A stretch of 64,000 nucleotides of DNA, taken from contig JAPPGE010000069.1 in assembly GCA_028821455.1 (NCBI GenBank), forward strand, positions 21,070 through 85,069, given 5' to 3'. The notes under the pieces are model-generated. The model saw only the letters and a list, made by a program, of their open reading frames with translations. It did no database searches and was not told where the DNA came from. Within the stretch, counting starts at the first letter, position 1, and the number at the start of each line of letters is the position of its first letter. The position numbers were made by a program, and so were the translations under genes. Below, piece by piece: positions 28,263-37,605 of the stretch. The DNA is from a bacterium (GTDB lineage Bacteria; Pseudomonadota; Alphaproteobacteria; SP197).

Positions 28263-30353
28263 TCATCCTCCGTCTGCGTTGAACCGGAAGTCCGCCGGCA
28301 CCTGTTCGACCCGGAAAGGAAGGTCTCCCGGGTCGGTTTCGTCAAGAGAGCGTGCCGCCAGATGTCCGCTGAAGACAGCCTCCGAGACCAGTCCCGGTAC
28401 ATGGCAATCCCCCACGGCAGTCAGGGTCCGGATGTCACCGGCAGCGCCGTTCTCCATCGCCTCGTCGAGTTCGTCGGCCAGTTCGGTCTGCGGGTTGCGC
28501 ATGGTGACCAGAACCACGCTTGCCGCCTCCCGGACGGAAGGAGCTTCACCAAACATGCCGGCAACCGTTACCGAGCCCCCCTCCATGGCCACGAGATTGT
28601 GATTGAGGAGAACGTCGACGCCACACGAGACCAGACGACGATGAATGTCCGCCTGGTCGATCACGAAACGACTCCAGGGCGAAACCATCGCCCCGGTGGC
28701 GACGAGAAGGACGCGGTGTCCATCGCGGGCGAGCTTTTCTGCCAGTGCACCACCCATGACATAGGCGTCGTCATCGAAGATCACCACCGGCGAGTGGACC
28801 GGGGCTTTGCCAAGAACATCATCGGGGGTGAGGACATGCTCGCATGCATGTCCCTGGACTGGATCGATGTTGGTGCGTCCCACTCCGTCACGTCGCCAGT
28901 GCGATCCGGTGGCGACAATCACATGACCGAACCCCCAGTCCGCCACGTCTGAGGCATTGAGTCTGCTCTCCCGGTACATTTCGACATTGTTCAACCGCTC
29001 GATCTGGCCGACGCGCCAGTCCCGCACCCGGATCCATTCCTCGAGACCCGGCAGGCGCGCCATCCGGTTGAGATGGCCACCTGGCTCCGACTCTGCGTCG
29101 GCCAACGTCACCTCGTAGCCCCGCTCTCCGGCGGCTCGTGCGGCCTCGAGACCGGCCGGCCCGGCTCCGATGACAAGGACGCGTGTCCCACTGCCGCGCC
29201 GGGGCAGCCGCTCAGGGTGCCAGCCACGGCGCCATTCCTCCGACATGGTGGGATTCTGGGTGCAGCGTATGGGCACGGACATCATGTTGGAGGCCAGGCA
29301 CACGTTGCAGCCGATGCATTCGCGAATGTCGTCGATGCGGCCTTCCTCGATCTTGCGGGGCAGGAACGGATCGGCGATCGACGGTCGGGCTGCGCCGATG
29401 AAATCAACGACGCCACGTCTGACCATGTCTGCCATCGTGTCCGGACTGGTGAAACGGCCGACGCCAACGACAGGTCTGGAGGTGAGTGTCTTGACAAAGG
29501 CCATGGAAGGTTCCTGCCAGCCCTCCTTGCGAAAACGGGAGGTCAGCATGTCGTTCGGTCCGCCGACATTCACATCCCACAGATCGGGAACTTCGGCCAG
29601 GCACTCGACGACAGCACGGCACTCCTCGTCTCCCAGATGTACCGGTCCATCCTTCTCGTCGACGCCGAAGCGCAGGGCAACGGCACAGCGTCCCTGCGCC
29701 TCTTCCAGGACGTCCTCGAGGGTCTCGCGCAGCAGGCGCAAGCGATTCTCGAAACATCCTCCGTACTCGTCCGTTCGCCGGTTGATCCGCGGCGACAGGA
29801 AGTCCGTGAAGACCGTGATGCCATGGCTGGCGTAGACGTAGACGAGGTCGAATCCTGCCTCGAGCGCGCGCCTGACACCCGCGCGGTGCCAGCGCCGGAC
29901 GTTGCGAATGTCGTCGCGTGTCATGGCCCGCCCATGACCGGGAAAGTCCTGGGGCGGCATGGGTCGCGCAGACGGTCCCAAGGCCGGCAGCCGGCTGTAG
30001 GAATTGTGCGATGTGAGACCGGCGTGGGCGAGCTCGCACCCGGCCAGTGCGCCGTGGCGATGGACGGCCTCCACCATCAGGGCGTGCACGCGCACGTCCT
30101 CCCGGCTCCACAGCCTCGTGCTCTGGGCCGAGGGGATGTCCATGGACGGGTGAATCGAACACCACTCGGTGTTGACCACCGCCCAACCGCCCTCGGCCTT
30201 CATGCCGCGCATGGCGGCCTGACCGTGGGGAAACTGGATGCCGGCGCCGTTGCAGTGGGGAACCTGGTAGAACCTGTTGCGCGCCACGACGGGGCCGATG
30301 CGCACCGGCTCGAAGAGAATGTCGTATCGCGGGTCGCGCGCCACTCTCGTCAC
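28263..30353 (-). CDS. Trimethylamine/dimethylamine dehydrogenase-like iron-sulfur flavoprotein
   Basis: A 696-residue protein with an N-terminal FMN TIM barrel and C-terminal FAD/NAD-like domains. The NRFYQVPHC segment places Cys34 at the position of the 6-S-cysteinyl-FMN Cys30 of trimethylamine dehydrogenase. The 4Fe-4S cysteines C346, C349, C352 and C364 match in spacing. Tyr174 and His177 match the catalytic Tyr169/His172. Of the TMADH aromatic cage (Tyr60, Trp264, Trp355) the equivalents are Trp64, Trp259 and Asn356, so the amine substrate probably differs. A second nucleotide-binding motif, VIGAGPAGLEAARA, is present. It would oxidatively demethylate an amine and pass electrons to an ETF. 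Confidence 0.88.
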   Translation of the reverse strand: MTRVARDPRYDILFEPVRIGPVVARNRFYQVPHCNGAGIQFPHGQAAMRGMKAEGGWAVVNTEWCSIHPSMDIPSAQSTRLWSREDVRVHALMVEAVHRHGALAGCELAHAGLTSHNSYSRLPALGPSARPMPPQDFPGHGRAMTRDDIRNVRRWHRAGVRRALEAGFDLVYVYASHGITVFTDFLSPRINRRTDEYGGCFENRLRLLRETLEDVLEEAQGRCAVALRFGVDEKDGPVHLGDEECRAVVECLAEVPDLWDVNVGGPNDMLTSRFRKEGWQEPSMAFVKTLTSRPVVGVGRFTSPDTMADMVRRGVVDFIGAARPSIADPFLPRKIEEGRIDDIRECIGCNVCLASNMMSVPIRCTQNPTMSEEWRRGWHPERLPRRGSGTRVLVIGAGPAGLEAARAAGERGYEVTLADAESEPGGHLNRMARLPGLEEWIRVRDWRVGQIERLNNVEMYRESRLNASDVADWGFGHVIVATGSHWRRDGVGRTNIDPVQGHACEHVLTPDDVLGKAPVHSPVVIFDDDAYVMGGALAEKLARDGHRVLLVATGAMVSPWSRFVIDQADIHRRLVSCGVDVLLNHNLVAMEGGSVTVAGMFGEAPSVREAASVVLVTMRNPQTELADELDEAMENGAAGDIRTLTAVGDCHVPGLVSEAVFSGHLAARSLDETDPGDLPFRVEQVPADFRFNADGG

Positions 30354-30376
30354 ATCTCCACAGAACGGGACCCCGG

Positions 30377-31186
30377 TCAGCGCCCCTTCCAGACCGGCTT
30401 GCGCTTCTCCTGGAAGGCGCGGGGGCCCTCCTTGCGGTCCTCGCTGGGAATCATGACCTCGACCGTGCGGTACTGCCGCGCGTTGACCTTGTTGAGAGCG
30501 TCCTGGAATTTCTTGTCCTCTGCATCGCGTACGATTTCCTTGGTGACTGCCTGGACAAGGGGCGGCCCGCCGGCAAGGAGTCGTGCGAGTTTCCAGGCTT
30601 CATCCATGAGATCCGCTGCAGGCACCACGCGATTGACCAGGCCCCAGCGGTGCGCTTCGGCGGCATCGAACCACCTGCCGGTGAGCAGGAGTTCCATGGC
30701 GATGTGGTAGGGAATGCGCTTGGGCAGGGCGATGCAGGCCGCTGGCGCATAGGTGCCGACTGTGATTTCGGGAAGCGCGAAGGTGGCGTGTTCGGCAGCA
30801 ATCAGGATGTCGGCGTCGAGGGCGACTTCGAGTCCGCCGCCGCAACAGATGCCGTTGACGGCGCTGATGATGGGCTTGTTGAGATCGAGCAGATCCTGCA
30901 TGCCGCCAAACCCTCCAGGTCCGTAATCCTCCTCGAGCACCTCGAGTTCGGCCGATGCGGCCTTGAGGTCCCAGCCGGCCGAGAAGAACTTCTCGCCGCC
31001 GCCCGTCAGGACGGCCACCCTGAGACCGGGATCGTCGCGAAATCCGAGAAACACCTCTCCCATCCTGCGGCTCGTCGCATTGTCGATGGCGTTGGCCGGG
31101 GGACGATCAAGGGTGACGAGCAGCACGCCGCCCTCCCGGTGGACAGTCACGCCCTGGCTGGTACCGTCTTCGACAGGCAAGCTCAT
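30377..31186 (-). CDS. caiD: Crotonobetainyl-CoA hydratase-like enoyl-CoA hydratase
   Basis: A 269-residue crotonase. It matches E. coli CaiD closely in distinctive stretches: GEVFLGFRDDPGLRVA, GEKFFSAGWDLKAA and the C-terminal EKRKPVWKGR. The two catalytic Glu positions are present (GGGLE and ALPEITVG). CaiD interconverts crotonobetainyl-CoA and L-carnitinyl-CoA. It is the first gene of a minus-strand operon, with GGGAG six bases before the ATG, and is divergent from an acyl-CoA ligase that could form its substrate. CaiA, CaiB and CaiC homologues are not seen in the window. Confidence 0.8.
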   Translation of the reverse strand: MSLPVEDGTSQGVTVHREGGVLLVTLDRPPANAIDNATSRRMGEVFLGFRDDPGLRVAVLTGGGEKFFSAGWDLKAASAELEVLEEDYGPGGFGGMQDLLDLNKPIISAVNGICCGGGLEVALDADILIAAEHATFALPEITVGTYAPAACIALPKRIPYHIAMELLLTGRWFDAAEAHRWGLVNRVVPAADLMDEAWKLARLLAGGPPLVQAVTKEIVRDAEDKKFQDALNKVNARQYRTVEVMIPSEDRKEGPRAFQEKRKPVWKGR

Positions 31187-31320
31187 GGATCGCTCCCGCG
31201 GTTTCGATTCAAGGAATCATCTAACGCCTGCGCGCCTCCGCCCGCAAGGCGGCCGCGTCCTCCTTGACACACCCCATGTCCGGACCATGATTTGCCGGCG
31301 GCGAAGGCGAGGGGTTCTCG

Positions 31321-33474
31321 ATGACGGTACGCACCCACTGGCTTGAGCCTCTGCTTGCTCCCCGATCCATTGCCCTTGTCGGCGGATCGCCGCGGCCCGG
31401 CTCTGTCGGAAACCTCATGGTGAAGAGCCTCCTTGCGGGTGGTTACCCTGGCAGTCTTGCCGTGGTGAACCCGAGACATTCCGTCGTCGAGGGCATTGAA
31501 GCCGTGGCCTCCCTGGCGGATCTCTCGGGGCCGGTCGATCTTGCCATCCTGTCGGTGGCTGCCCATCGCATGGAAGGGATCATGAGGGAGGCGATCCGCG
31601 CCGGAGCCCGTGCCTTGGTCATCTTCGATGCCTGTCTCCTCGATGACGACCGCGAACCCCGCCTTCTCGGGCGCCTGAAGGCGATGGCCCGCGAGGCGGG
31701 CGTTCCGGTGTGCGGTGGTAATGGCATGGGATTCTACAACTTTGACGCCCGGACCTTCGCAAGTTTCCAGGAACCGCTCGATACCCGGCCCGGCCATATC
31801 GCGGCCCTGTGCCACTCGGGATCTGTTTTCGGCCTGCTGGCGAACGAATCGCGCCGGATGCGCTTCAATCTTCTGGTGTCCCAAGGACAGGAGATCAACG
31901 CATCGATCGCCGACTACATGGACTACGCCCTGGAACAGCCGACGACCCGTGTCCTGGCGCTCTTTGCCGAGGCGATCCGTGATCCTGACGCCTTCGTGCG
32001 GGCCCTCGTCAGGGCGCGGGACCGGGATATCCCGGTGGTGGTCACGAAGGTCGGAAGAACGCCGGAGAGCGCCCGGCTTGCCCAGACACACTCAGGGGCC
32101 CTGGTCGGAGACGACAGGGCGTTCGATGCGGTATGCCGCCGCTACGGCGCCCTGCGTACGGACGATCTCGACGGCCTCATGGCTGCAGCCCAGATCCTCG
32201 GTCTGGAAAAGACAGTGGGCGAGGGGGGCTTTGCCGCAATTCTCGATTCCGGAGGATTGCGCGAACAGATGATCGATCTTGCCAGTGACATCGGCGTCGA
32301 GTTCGCGCCGCTGTCCAGGGCTACCGTCAGCGCTCTCGAGATGTGTCTCGACATCGGTCTCGAGGCGGTCAATCCGCTCGACGCCGCGGGACGTTACAAC
32401 GAGCGTCTTGGAGCCGTGATTGGCCAGTGTGCCGGCATTCTCGAACGGGACCCTGGAGTGGCGATCCTTGCCCACGAGTACTATCGCACGGACCGCAACG
32501 AGGGCCTGCCCGAAATCGGCGAAACGGCACGGCAGATCGGCCGTGATTCGAAAAAACCCTACATTCTCACCAATTCGCTCGGCGCTGCGGACAACGGATC
32601 CTTTGCCAGCGCCATGCTCGATTGCGGCGTTCCAGTGATCAATGGCATGAAGCCGCTCCTCACGGGCGTGAGGTGTGCTCTCGCCTACCGCGATCGACAT
32701 ACGATCGGCGATGACGCGGTTGAGGCCGTGGATCCGGATCTCGTCCGGATCTGGAAGGAGCGTCTTTCCAGGGGTGATGGTCCGGGCGAAGCCGAGGTCC
32801 TCTCCATGCTGGGTGCATTCGACATCCCGGTAGCGGCGAACCGGTTCTGCCGATCCCCCGAAGAAGCCGCCGCGGCGGCCCGTGCCATCGGGTATCCGGT
32901 CGCGCTCAAGACGGCGGTGCCGGGACTCCTTCACAAGTCCGACAGCGGTGGTGTCCATCTCGACCTTCAGGATGATGCCGCTGTGCGCAGGACCGCCACA
33001 TCGTTGATGTCGCTTGGTCCGGAGATGTGCGTTGCCGAAATGGTCCGGGGAGAGACCGAAGTGGCATTCGGCATGGTGAACGATCCCCAGTGGGGGCCCG
33101 TGGTGATGGTGGGCGCCGGGGGCACCCTGGTGGAGCTACTTGACGACCGGACCTCATCGCTGGCGCCCTTTGGCGCGCTAGAGGCCCGCCGCCTGATCGA
33201 GGGGCTCAGGATCCGGCGCCTGCTTGACGGGGTGCGTTCCCGGCCGCCCTGCGACATTGCTCTGCTCTCGGCCGCGCTCAGCCGCTTTTCCGCAGTCTGC
33301 CACGCGCTGAAGGATGTCATCGTCGAGATAGACGTCAATCCGCTCATCGTCGGTGAAGACTTCGTCAAGGCCGTTGATGCCGTGCTCATCCCGCGGAAGA
33401 CAGTTGAGCGCCATGACGGGCTTGGTCCGCCACAGGAGTCTGCAGCGCGCCCGGCACCCGTCTTGACGGCATAG
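31321..33474 (+). CDS. ADP-forming acyl-CoA synthetase (acetate-CoA ligase family)
   Basis: A 717-residue protein with the full NDP-forming acyl-CoA synthetase layout. An N-terminal CoA-binding Rossmann domain (ALVGGSPRPGSVGNLMV) is followed by two succinyl-CoA-ligase-like domains with LCHSGSVFGLLANE and VTKVGRTPESARLAQTHSGAL. The ATP-grasp domain follows (GYPVALKTAVPGLLHKSDSGGV, then VEIDVNPLIV). It activates a carboxylate with CoA, ATP giving ADP. It faces the caiD-like operon across 134 bp, consistent with CoA activation of a carnitine- or betaine-type acid. The acid specificity is inference. Confidence 0.86.
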   Translation: MTVRTHWLEPLLAPRSIALVGGSPRPGSVGNLMVKSLLAGGYPGSLAVVNPRHSVVEGIEAVASLADLSGPVDLAILSVAAHRMEGIMREAIRAGARALVIFDACLLDDDREPRLLGRLKAMAREAGVPVCGGNGMGFYNFDARTFASFQEPLDTRPGHIAALCHSGSVFGLLANESRRMRFNLLVSQGQEINASIADYMDYALEQPTTRVLALFAEAIRDPDAFVRALVRARDRDIPVVVTKVGRTPESARLAQTHSGALVGDDRAFDAVCRRYGALRTDDLDGLMAAAQILGLEKTVGEGGFAAILDSGGLREQMIDLASDIGVEFAPLSRATVSALEMCLDIGLEAVNPLDAAGRYNERLGAVIGQCAGILERDPGVAILAHEYYRTDRNEGLPEIGETARQIGRDSKKPYILTNSLGAADNGSFASAMLDCGVPVINGMKPLLTGVRCALAYRDRHTIGDDAVEAVDPDLVRIWKERLSRGDGPGEAEVLSMLGAFDIPVAANRFCRSPEEAAAAARAIGYPVALKTAVPGLLHKSDSGGVHLDLQDDAAVRRTATSLMSLGPEMCVAEMVRGETEVAFGMVNDPQWGPVVMVGAGGTLVELLDDRTSSLAPFGALEARRLIEGLRIRRLLDGVRSRPPCDIALLSAALSRFSAVCHALKDVIVEIDVNPLIVGEDFVKAVDAVLIPRKTVERHDGLGPPQESAARPAPVLTA

Positions 33475-33950
33475 GGAGTCGGCACGCGCTTCATGGAGTC
33501 GTCACCTGGGGCCATCTCGATCCGAGCGGTCTGGCGGTCCTGTGGCGCCGGGGACCATCGACACCTGTTCGAAGGACGTCGTGATGTGTTCCACCGCCGT
33601 TCAGGATCTCGGCGTCGGCGACCGCATCGAGGTCTGCGACCTCGCGGAATTCGTCCTCGAATCAACAACGATTGAAGAGTTTGCCCCACCAGAAACCCGG
33701 AAACTCGCTGACGGGTCTCTGGGGCCAGCCCGGATCGTCGAGGGGGTTGCCCTTGACGAACCCCCGGCGCAGGTTCGCGCAACTCGGACCGGTTGAACGC
33801 GGTCTGCGAAAGCGTACGAGTCCGACAGGGGCCGGTCTGACCACGATCAGGGTTCCGGCGCCACCGACGATCATCCGGACGCTTTGTCCCCTGATGCAGA
33901 CAGGCTGGAAAAGACTGCCGAAAAGGTGCGTTCAGCCGTCCGGAAACGCT
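33475..33950. other. Intergenic region with no confident gene
   Basis: About 476 bp between the CoA ligase and the ClpP-like gene, which converge. It holds short open frames on both strands, one of which is listed as a weak candidate. No terminator with a T-run, tRNA or repeat was recognised. Confidence 0.4.
33662..33874 (-). CDS. Doubtful small hypothetical protein
   Basis: A 70-residue frame ending in the compact, tryptophan- and proline-rich segment PGWPQRPVSEFPGFWWGKLF, which looks more protein-like than the competing frames. A purine-rich AGGGGA lies some 13 bases before the ATG, farther than usual. No family is recognised. It could equally be chance in a GC-rich spacer or a decayed gene end. 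Confidence 0.2.
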   Translation of the reverse strand: MIVGGAGTLIVVRPAPVGLVRFRRPRSTGPSCANLRRGFVKGNPLDDPGWPQRPVSEFPGFWWGKLFNRC

Positions 33951-34547
33951 TCAACTCACGTTGACGTCGTCGATCCCTGACACGATGTGGCTGACAATGC
34001 CGTAGTCGCGGGCCTCTTCCGGACTGAGCCAGTGATTACGGTCCGTGTCCCGTGCCACCTGCTCGATCGACTGCCCTGTCTCGTCGGCAATGATGCGGTT
34101 GAGGCGGTCGCGCATCTTCAGGATCTCCCGGGCCTCGATTTCCATGTCAACGGCACTGCCGCCAACGCCGCCCATGGGCTGGTGAAGCAGGAACCGGGTG
34201 TTGGGCGTGCAGTAGCGCCTTTCCCGTGCCGCGCCAAGGTAGATGTGCACACCAGCACTGGCCACCCAGCCGGTTCCGATGACGGTCACGGGAGCGCCGA
34301 CAAATCGGATCATGTCGTGAATGGCATCGCCCGATTCGACATGACCTCCCGGTGAGCTGATCACCAGGCGCACGGGTTCATGCGAGACTTCGCTCAGCGC
34401 CAGGAGCTGTGCGGTCGTCTCGCGCGCCACCTTTTCGTTGATCTCGCCGAAGAGCAGGATCAGGCGGGAGTCGAAGAGGATCCTTGCCGCAGCGGGCGTC
34501 CTGTTACGGGAATCCCGCTCGTCTTCAGGCAGCACCGGTGTTGTCAT
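33951..34547 (-). CDS. ClpP-family serine protease
   Basis: A 198-residue ClpP-like protease. The catalytic Ser lies in GWVASAGVHIYLGA (the usual AASMG box), the His in RFLLHQPMGG, and the Asp near DTDRNHWLSPEEARDYG. The SPGGHVESGDAIHDMI segment is the oxyanion region. Its 198 residues are typical of ClpP, but no ClpX or trigger-factor gene is adjacent, so this is probably an additional paralogue of the housekeeping protease. It lies 51 bp downstream of ftsY on the same strand. Confidence 0.9.
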   Translation of the reverse strand: MTTPVLPEDERDSRNRTPAAARILFDSRLILLFGEINEKVARETTAQLLALSEVSHEPVRLVISSPGGHVESGDAIHDMIRFVGAPVTVIGTGWVASAGVHIYLGAARERRYCTPNTRFLLHQPMGGVGGSAVDMEIEAREILKMRDRLNRIIADETGQSIEQVARDTDRNHWLSPEEARDYGIVSHIVSGIDDVNVS

Positions 34548-34598
34548 GCGCGCTTTGTCCGGTTGAATGGAGGCTGACGAATAGCAGTACCGGGGTGC

Positions 34599-35522
34599 TC
34601 AGGAAAGCCCCATGAGAGAGCGGGCGTACTCCCGCGCCTCGAAGGGCTTCAGATCATCGGCCCCTTCGCCGACGCCTATGGCGTGCAGGGGGAGCTGGAA
34701 TCGTTCGCCGAGGCCAACGACGACGCCGCCCCGTGCCGATCCGTCAAGCTTGGTGACGATCAGCCCGGTGATATCGCACGCATCGCGGAAGGTTTCGACC
34801 TGGGCATGGGCGTTCTGGCCGGTGGTCGCATCGACGACGAGAATCCGGTCGTGTGGCGCATCGGCATCCAGCTTGCCCAGGACACGCCGGATCTTGACCA
34901 GTTCGTCCATCAAGTGGCGCTTGTTGTGGAGACGGCCGGCCGTGTCGACGAGCAGGAGGTCGGCATCGTGCGATTGCGCCGTATGGTAAGCGGTGTAGGC
35001 AAGGGCTGCGGGATCGCCTCCCTCCTTGCCGCTCACCACGATGGCGCCGGTGCGCTGACCCCAGATCCCGAGCTGCTCGATGGCTGCTGCCCGAAAGGTA
35101 TCGCCGGCGGCCAGCACCACGGCGAGACCCTTCTCCCGATGCAGCCGCGCGAGCTTGCCGATGGTCGTGGTCTTCCCTGTCCCGTTGACTCCCATCACGA
35201 GAACGACATGGGGACGATTGAGGGGATCGGGACGCAAAGGTACGGCAAGCGGCTCGAGAATTTGGGCGATGTGTTCGGCGAGATCGCCGCGCACATCTTC
35301 ATCCGTCACCTGGCGGTTGAACCGACGGTTCGACAGTTCCGCCACCAGGATGGCCGCCGTGGCGACGCCGATGTCGCCCTCGATCAGCGCATCCTCGAGG
35401 TCTCCGAGCGCGGCACTGTCGAGCTTTCTGGCACTGACAATCGCGCCGATCGAATCCTTCAGCCTGTCCGACGAGCGCGTGAGACCGGCGCGCAGCCGGG
35501 CGAGCCAGCCGTCCTGGCTCAC
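34599..35522 (-). CDS. ftsY: Signal recognition particle receptor
   Basis: A 307-residue SRP-type GTPase receptor. The N-domain helices start at SDRLKDSIGAIV. GTPase motifs are G1 GVNGTGKTTTIGK, the VLAAGDTFRAAAIEQL insertion box, G3 DTAGR and G4 TKLDGSARGG. It has only a short N-terminal extension in place of the long acidic A-domain of E. coli, as in many Alphaproteobacteria. It docks ribosome-SRP complexes at the membrane. It starts at GTG overlapping the mtaB stop (GTGA). Its partner ffh lies 3.5 kb away on the other strand. Confidence 0.96.
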   Translation of the reverse strand: MSQDGWLARLRAGLTRSSDRLKDSIGAIVSARKLDSAALGDLEDALIEGDIGVATAAILVAELSNRRFNRQVTDEDVRGDLAEHIAQILEPLAVPLRPDPLNRPHVVLVMGVNGTGKTTTIGKLARLHREKGLAVVLAAGDTFRAAAIEQLGIWGQRTGAIVVSGKEGGDPAALAYTAYHTAQSHDADLLLVDTAGRLHNKRHLMDELVKIRRVLGKLDADAPHDRILVVDATTGQNAHAQVETFRDACDITGLIVTKLDGSARGGVVVGLGERFQLPLHAIGVGEGADDLKPFEAREYARSLMGLS

Positions 35523-36715
35523 GGGCCGGATCCCGTGAGAAGCCTGTCGCCGTCGCGACCGGTGAGAACGAGCGAATGGATGCTACCCGCCGCGAGATCC
35601 GCTCGCGTCGCCACCGGGGCGTAGTGTTCCGTGCGGCCTCTTCCCGGGGATTCGACGAGAACGGAAGCCACAGAGCTCACGAGAGAGTCGAGAAAGGCGG
35701 TGGCGGCAGCGACACCGGCCTGGCGCAGCCTCGCCGCGCGCTCCTTTCTCAACTGGCGCGGCAGAGACGGCATCCTCGCTGCAGGTGTGCCGGGCCGCTC
35801 GGAATAGGGAAAGACATGGAGCCATGTCAGACCGCAGTCCTCCACGTGGGCCAGGGTATTGGCGAACATGCCCTCCGATTCGGTGGGAAATCCGGCAATC
35901 AGATCGGCGCCGAACACGATGTCGGGACGCAGCCGGCGCACCGTCCGGCAGAAATGGACGGCGTCCTCCGGTGTGTGCCGGCGTCTCATGCGCTTGAGAA
36001 TCATCGGATCACCCGCCTGAAGCGACAGGTGGAGGTGGGGCATGAGGCGCTCCTCGCAGGCGATCGCATCGAAGAGAGTCTCGTCGACCTCCGCGACATC
36101 GAGGCTGGTCAGCCTCAGCCGCGGCAGTTCAGGAACACCGGCGAGAATGGCGCGGACAAGGTTGCCGAGGCGGGGCCGTTCCGGGAAATCCTGGCCCCAT
36201 GCGGTGATGTCGACTCCGGTCAGCACCACCTCGTTGCACCCGGATGAGACGATCTCGTGAACATCGTTGATGACGTCCTCGGCCGGACGGCTTCTCGAAG
36301 CGCCGCGACCGCGGGGGATGATGCAGAACGTGCAGTGATGATCACAGCCGTTCTGTATCTCGACAGGGGTCCGGGCCTTCGGTGCAGGGGATGCGGGCTG
36401 CGGAGTGGACGGAGCCGTAGTCCACGTCTCGCGGCGGGTCTTGAGAGCATTGGCCACGACACGATCGATCTCCGGCATGGCGGCCCACGCCTGGGCGTCG
36501 ATTTCGCTGGCGCAGCCGGTGGCGACGATGGTGGCCGATGGGTGCTCGCGGCGCAGCCGACGCACCATCTGGCGAGCCTGACGCTCGGCTTCGGAGGTCA
36601 CGGCGCAGGTGTTGACGACAATCGTGTTCTCCACGCCGCCCGATTCCAGGTGACGCGACATGATTGCCGCCTCGCGGGTGTTGAGCCGGCAGCCGAAGTT
36701 CACCACGTGGCTCAT
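35519..36715 (-). CDS. mtaB: tRNA t6A37 methylthiotransferase
   Basis: A 398-residue radical-SAM methylthiotransferase. The N-terminal UPF0004 domain has cysteines in NFGCRLN, NTCAVTSEA and ATGCASEI for one 4Fe-4S cluster. The radical-SAM CxxxCxxC is in NGCDHHCTFCIIPRGRG, and the protein ends in a short TRAM-like region. It converts t6A37 to ms2t6A37 in tRNA. The ATG at 36715 overlaps the dapF stop (ATGA), so an 11-residue upstream extension was rejected. The dapF-mtaB-ftsY order is common in Alphaproteobacteria. Confidence 0.94.
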   Translation of the reverse strand: MSHVVNFGCRLNTREAAIMSRHLESGGVENTIVVNTCAVTSEAERQARQMVRRLRREHPSATIVATGCASEIDAQAWAAMPEIDRVVANALKTRRETWTTAPSTPQPASPAPKARTPVEIQNGCDHHCTFCIIPRGRGASRSRPAEDVINDVHEIVSSGCNEVVLTGVDITAWGQDFPERPRLGNLVRAILAGVPELPRLRLTSLDVAEVDETLFDAIACEERLMPHLHLSLQAGDPMILKRMRRRHTPEDAVHFCRTVRRLRPDIVFGADLIAGFPTESEGMFANTLAHVEDCGLTWLHVFPYSERPGTPAARMPSLPRQLRKERAARLRQAGVAAATAFLDSLVSSVASVLVESPGRGRTEHYAPVATRADLAAGSIHSLVLTGRDGDRLLTGSGP

Positions 36716-37539
36716 GCCATGATCTCCGGCATGAGCGTTCCCTTGCACACGAGACTGGCAGGTCCGGTCATGTGAACATGTCCGTTCTCGCGCCAGTCGA
36801 GGTCGAGGTCGCCTCCCGGCAGGGCCACGGTCACGTGACGCAGGGTGAGACCGCGACGGTGGCCGGCGACGGCGATGGCGCAGGCCGCGGAGCCGCAGGC
36901 GCGGGTCACGCCGGCTCCCCGCTCCCAGACCCTCGCTCGCACTCTCGAGACCGTCTCGACCGTGGAAAAGCTGATGTTGGCCCGGCGCGGGAAGAGAGAG
37001 TGTCGTTCGAGCAGTGGTCCGGTTGTTTCAAGGTCGACCGTGTCGCAGTCCTCGACGAAGAGGACGGCATGGGGGTTGCCCATGCTGACGCAGGTGGCGG
37101 GCGACGGCGCGATATCGCCGAGATCCAACTGAATCGTGTCCGACGGCGTTGCCAACGGAATATCCTGCCAGCCAAGCCGGGGTTCACCCATGTCGACGTC
37201 GAACATCTCGTCACCGCGCCGGCGCGCCTTCAGCAAGCCGGACTGTGTTTCGATACCGGCGTCGTCCCGTCCGGTCTCCTCCATGAGCAGCCGGGCGACG
37301 CAGCGGGTTCCGTTGCCACAGGCCTCGGCCTCGCTGCCGTCCGGGTTCCAGATGCGCATGAAGGCATCGCCCGTGAGCGAAGGCTCGAGGCGGATGAGCT
37401 GGTCGCATCCCACACCGACGCGGCGATCGGCAATCGTGCGGATCGCGCAGACGGGGAGCGGCGCGGCACGCTCCCGGGCATCGATGATGACGAAGTCGTT
37501 GCCCAGGCCGTGCATCTTGACGAAACTGACAGGATCCAT
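36712..37539 (-). CDS. dapF: Diaminopimelate epimerase
   Basis: A 275-residue epimerase interconverting LL- and meso-diaminopimelate for lysine and peptidoglycan. It begins at FVKMHGLGNDF. The two catalytic cysteines are in EACGNGTRC and RACGSAAC, and SMGNPHAV is the conserved mid segment. The start at MDPVSF fits the family N-terminus, so a 15-residue extension was rejected. It leads the dapF-mtaB-ftsY operon with 4-bp overlaps and is divergent from the ATC-hydrolase gene across 66 bp containing a TATATA box. Confidence 0.96.
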   Translation of the reverse strand: MDPVSFVKMHGLGNDFVIIDARERAAPLPVCAIRTIADRRVGVGCDQLIRLEPSLTGDAFMRIWNPDGSEAEACGNGTRCVARLLMEETGRDDAGIETQSGLLKARRRGDEMFDVDMGEPRLGWQDIPLATPSDTIQLDLGDIAPSPATCVSMGNPHAVLFVEDCDTVDLETTGPLLERHSLFPRRANISFSTVETVSRVRARVWERGAGVTRACGSAACAIAVAGHRRGLTLRHVTVALPGGDLDLDWRENGHVHMTGPASLVCKGTLMPEIMA

Positions 37540-37605
37540 GGCTGTTGCTATATAGGGCTGCACGCTGCGGGCGTCCATTCCCACCGGGCAGACGAGGTGA
37601 CTTTA

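Noticed and set aside
29073..30710. Long open frame on the plus strand (about 545 codons) opposite the TMADH-like and CaiD-like genes
   Set aside because: It is antisense to two well-supported genes and its translation shows no family motif. It results from high third-position GC.
36772..37605. Upstream extension of the ATC-hydrolase frame
   Set aside because: It overlaps dapF on the other strand. The family N-terminus starts at the ATG at 37606.
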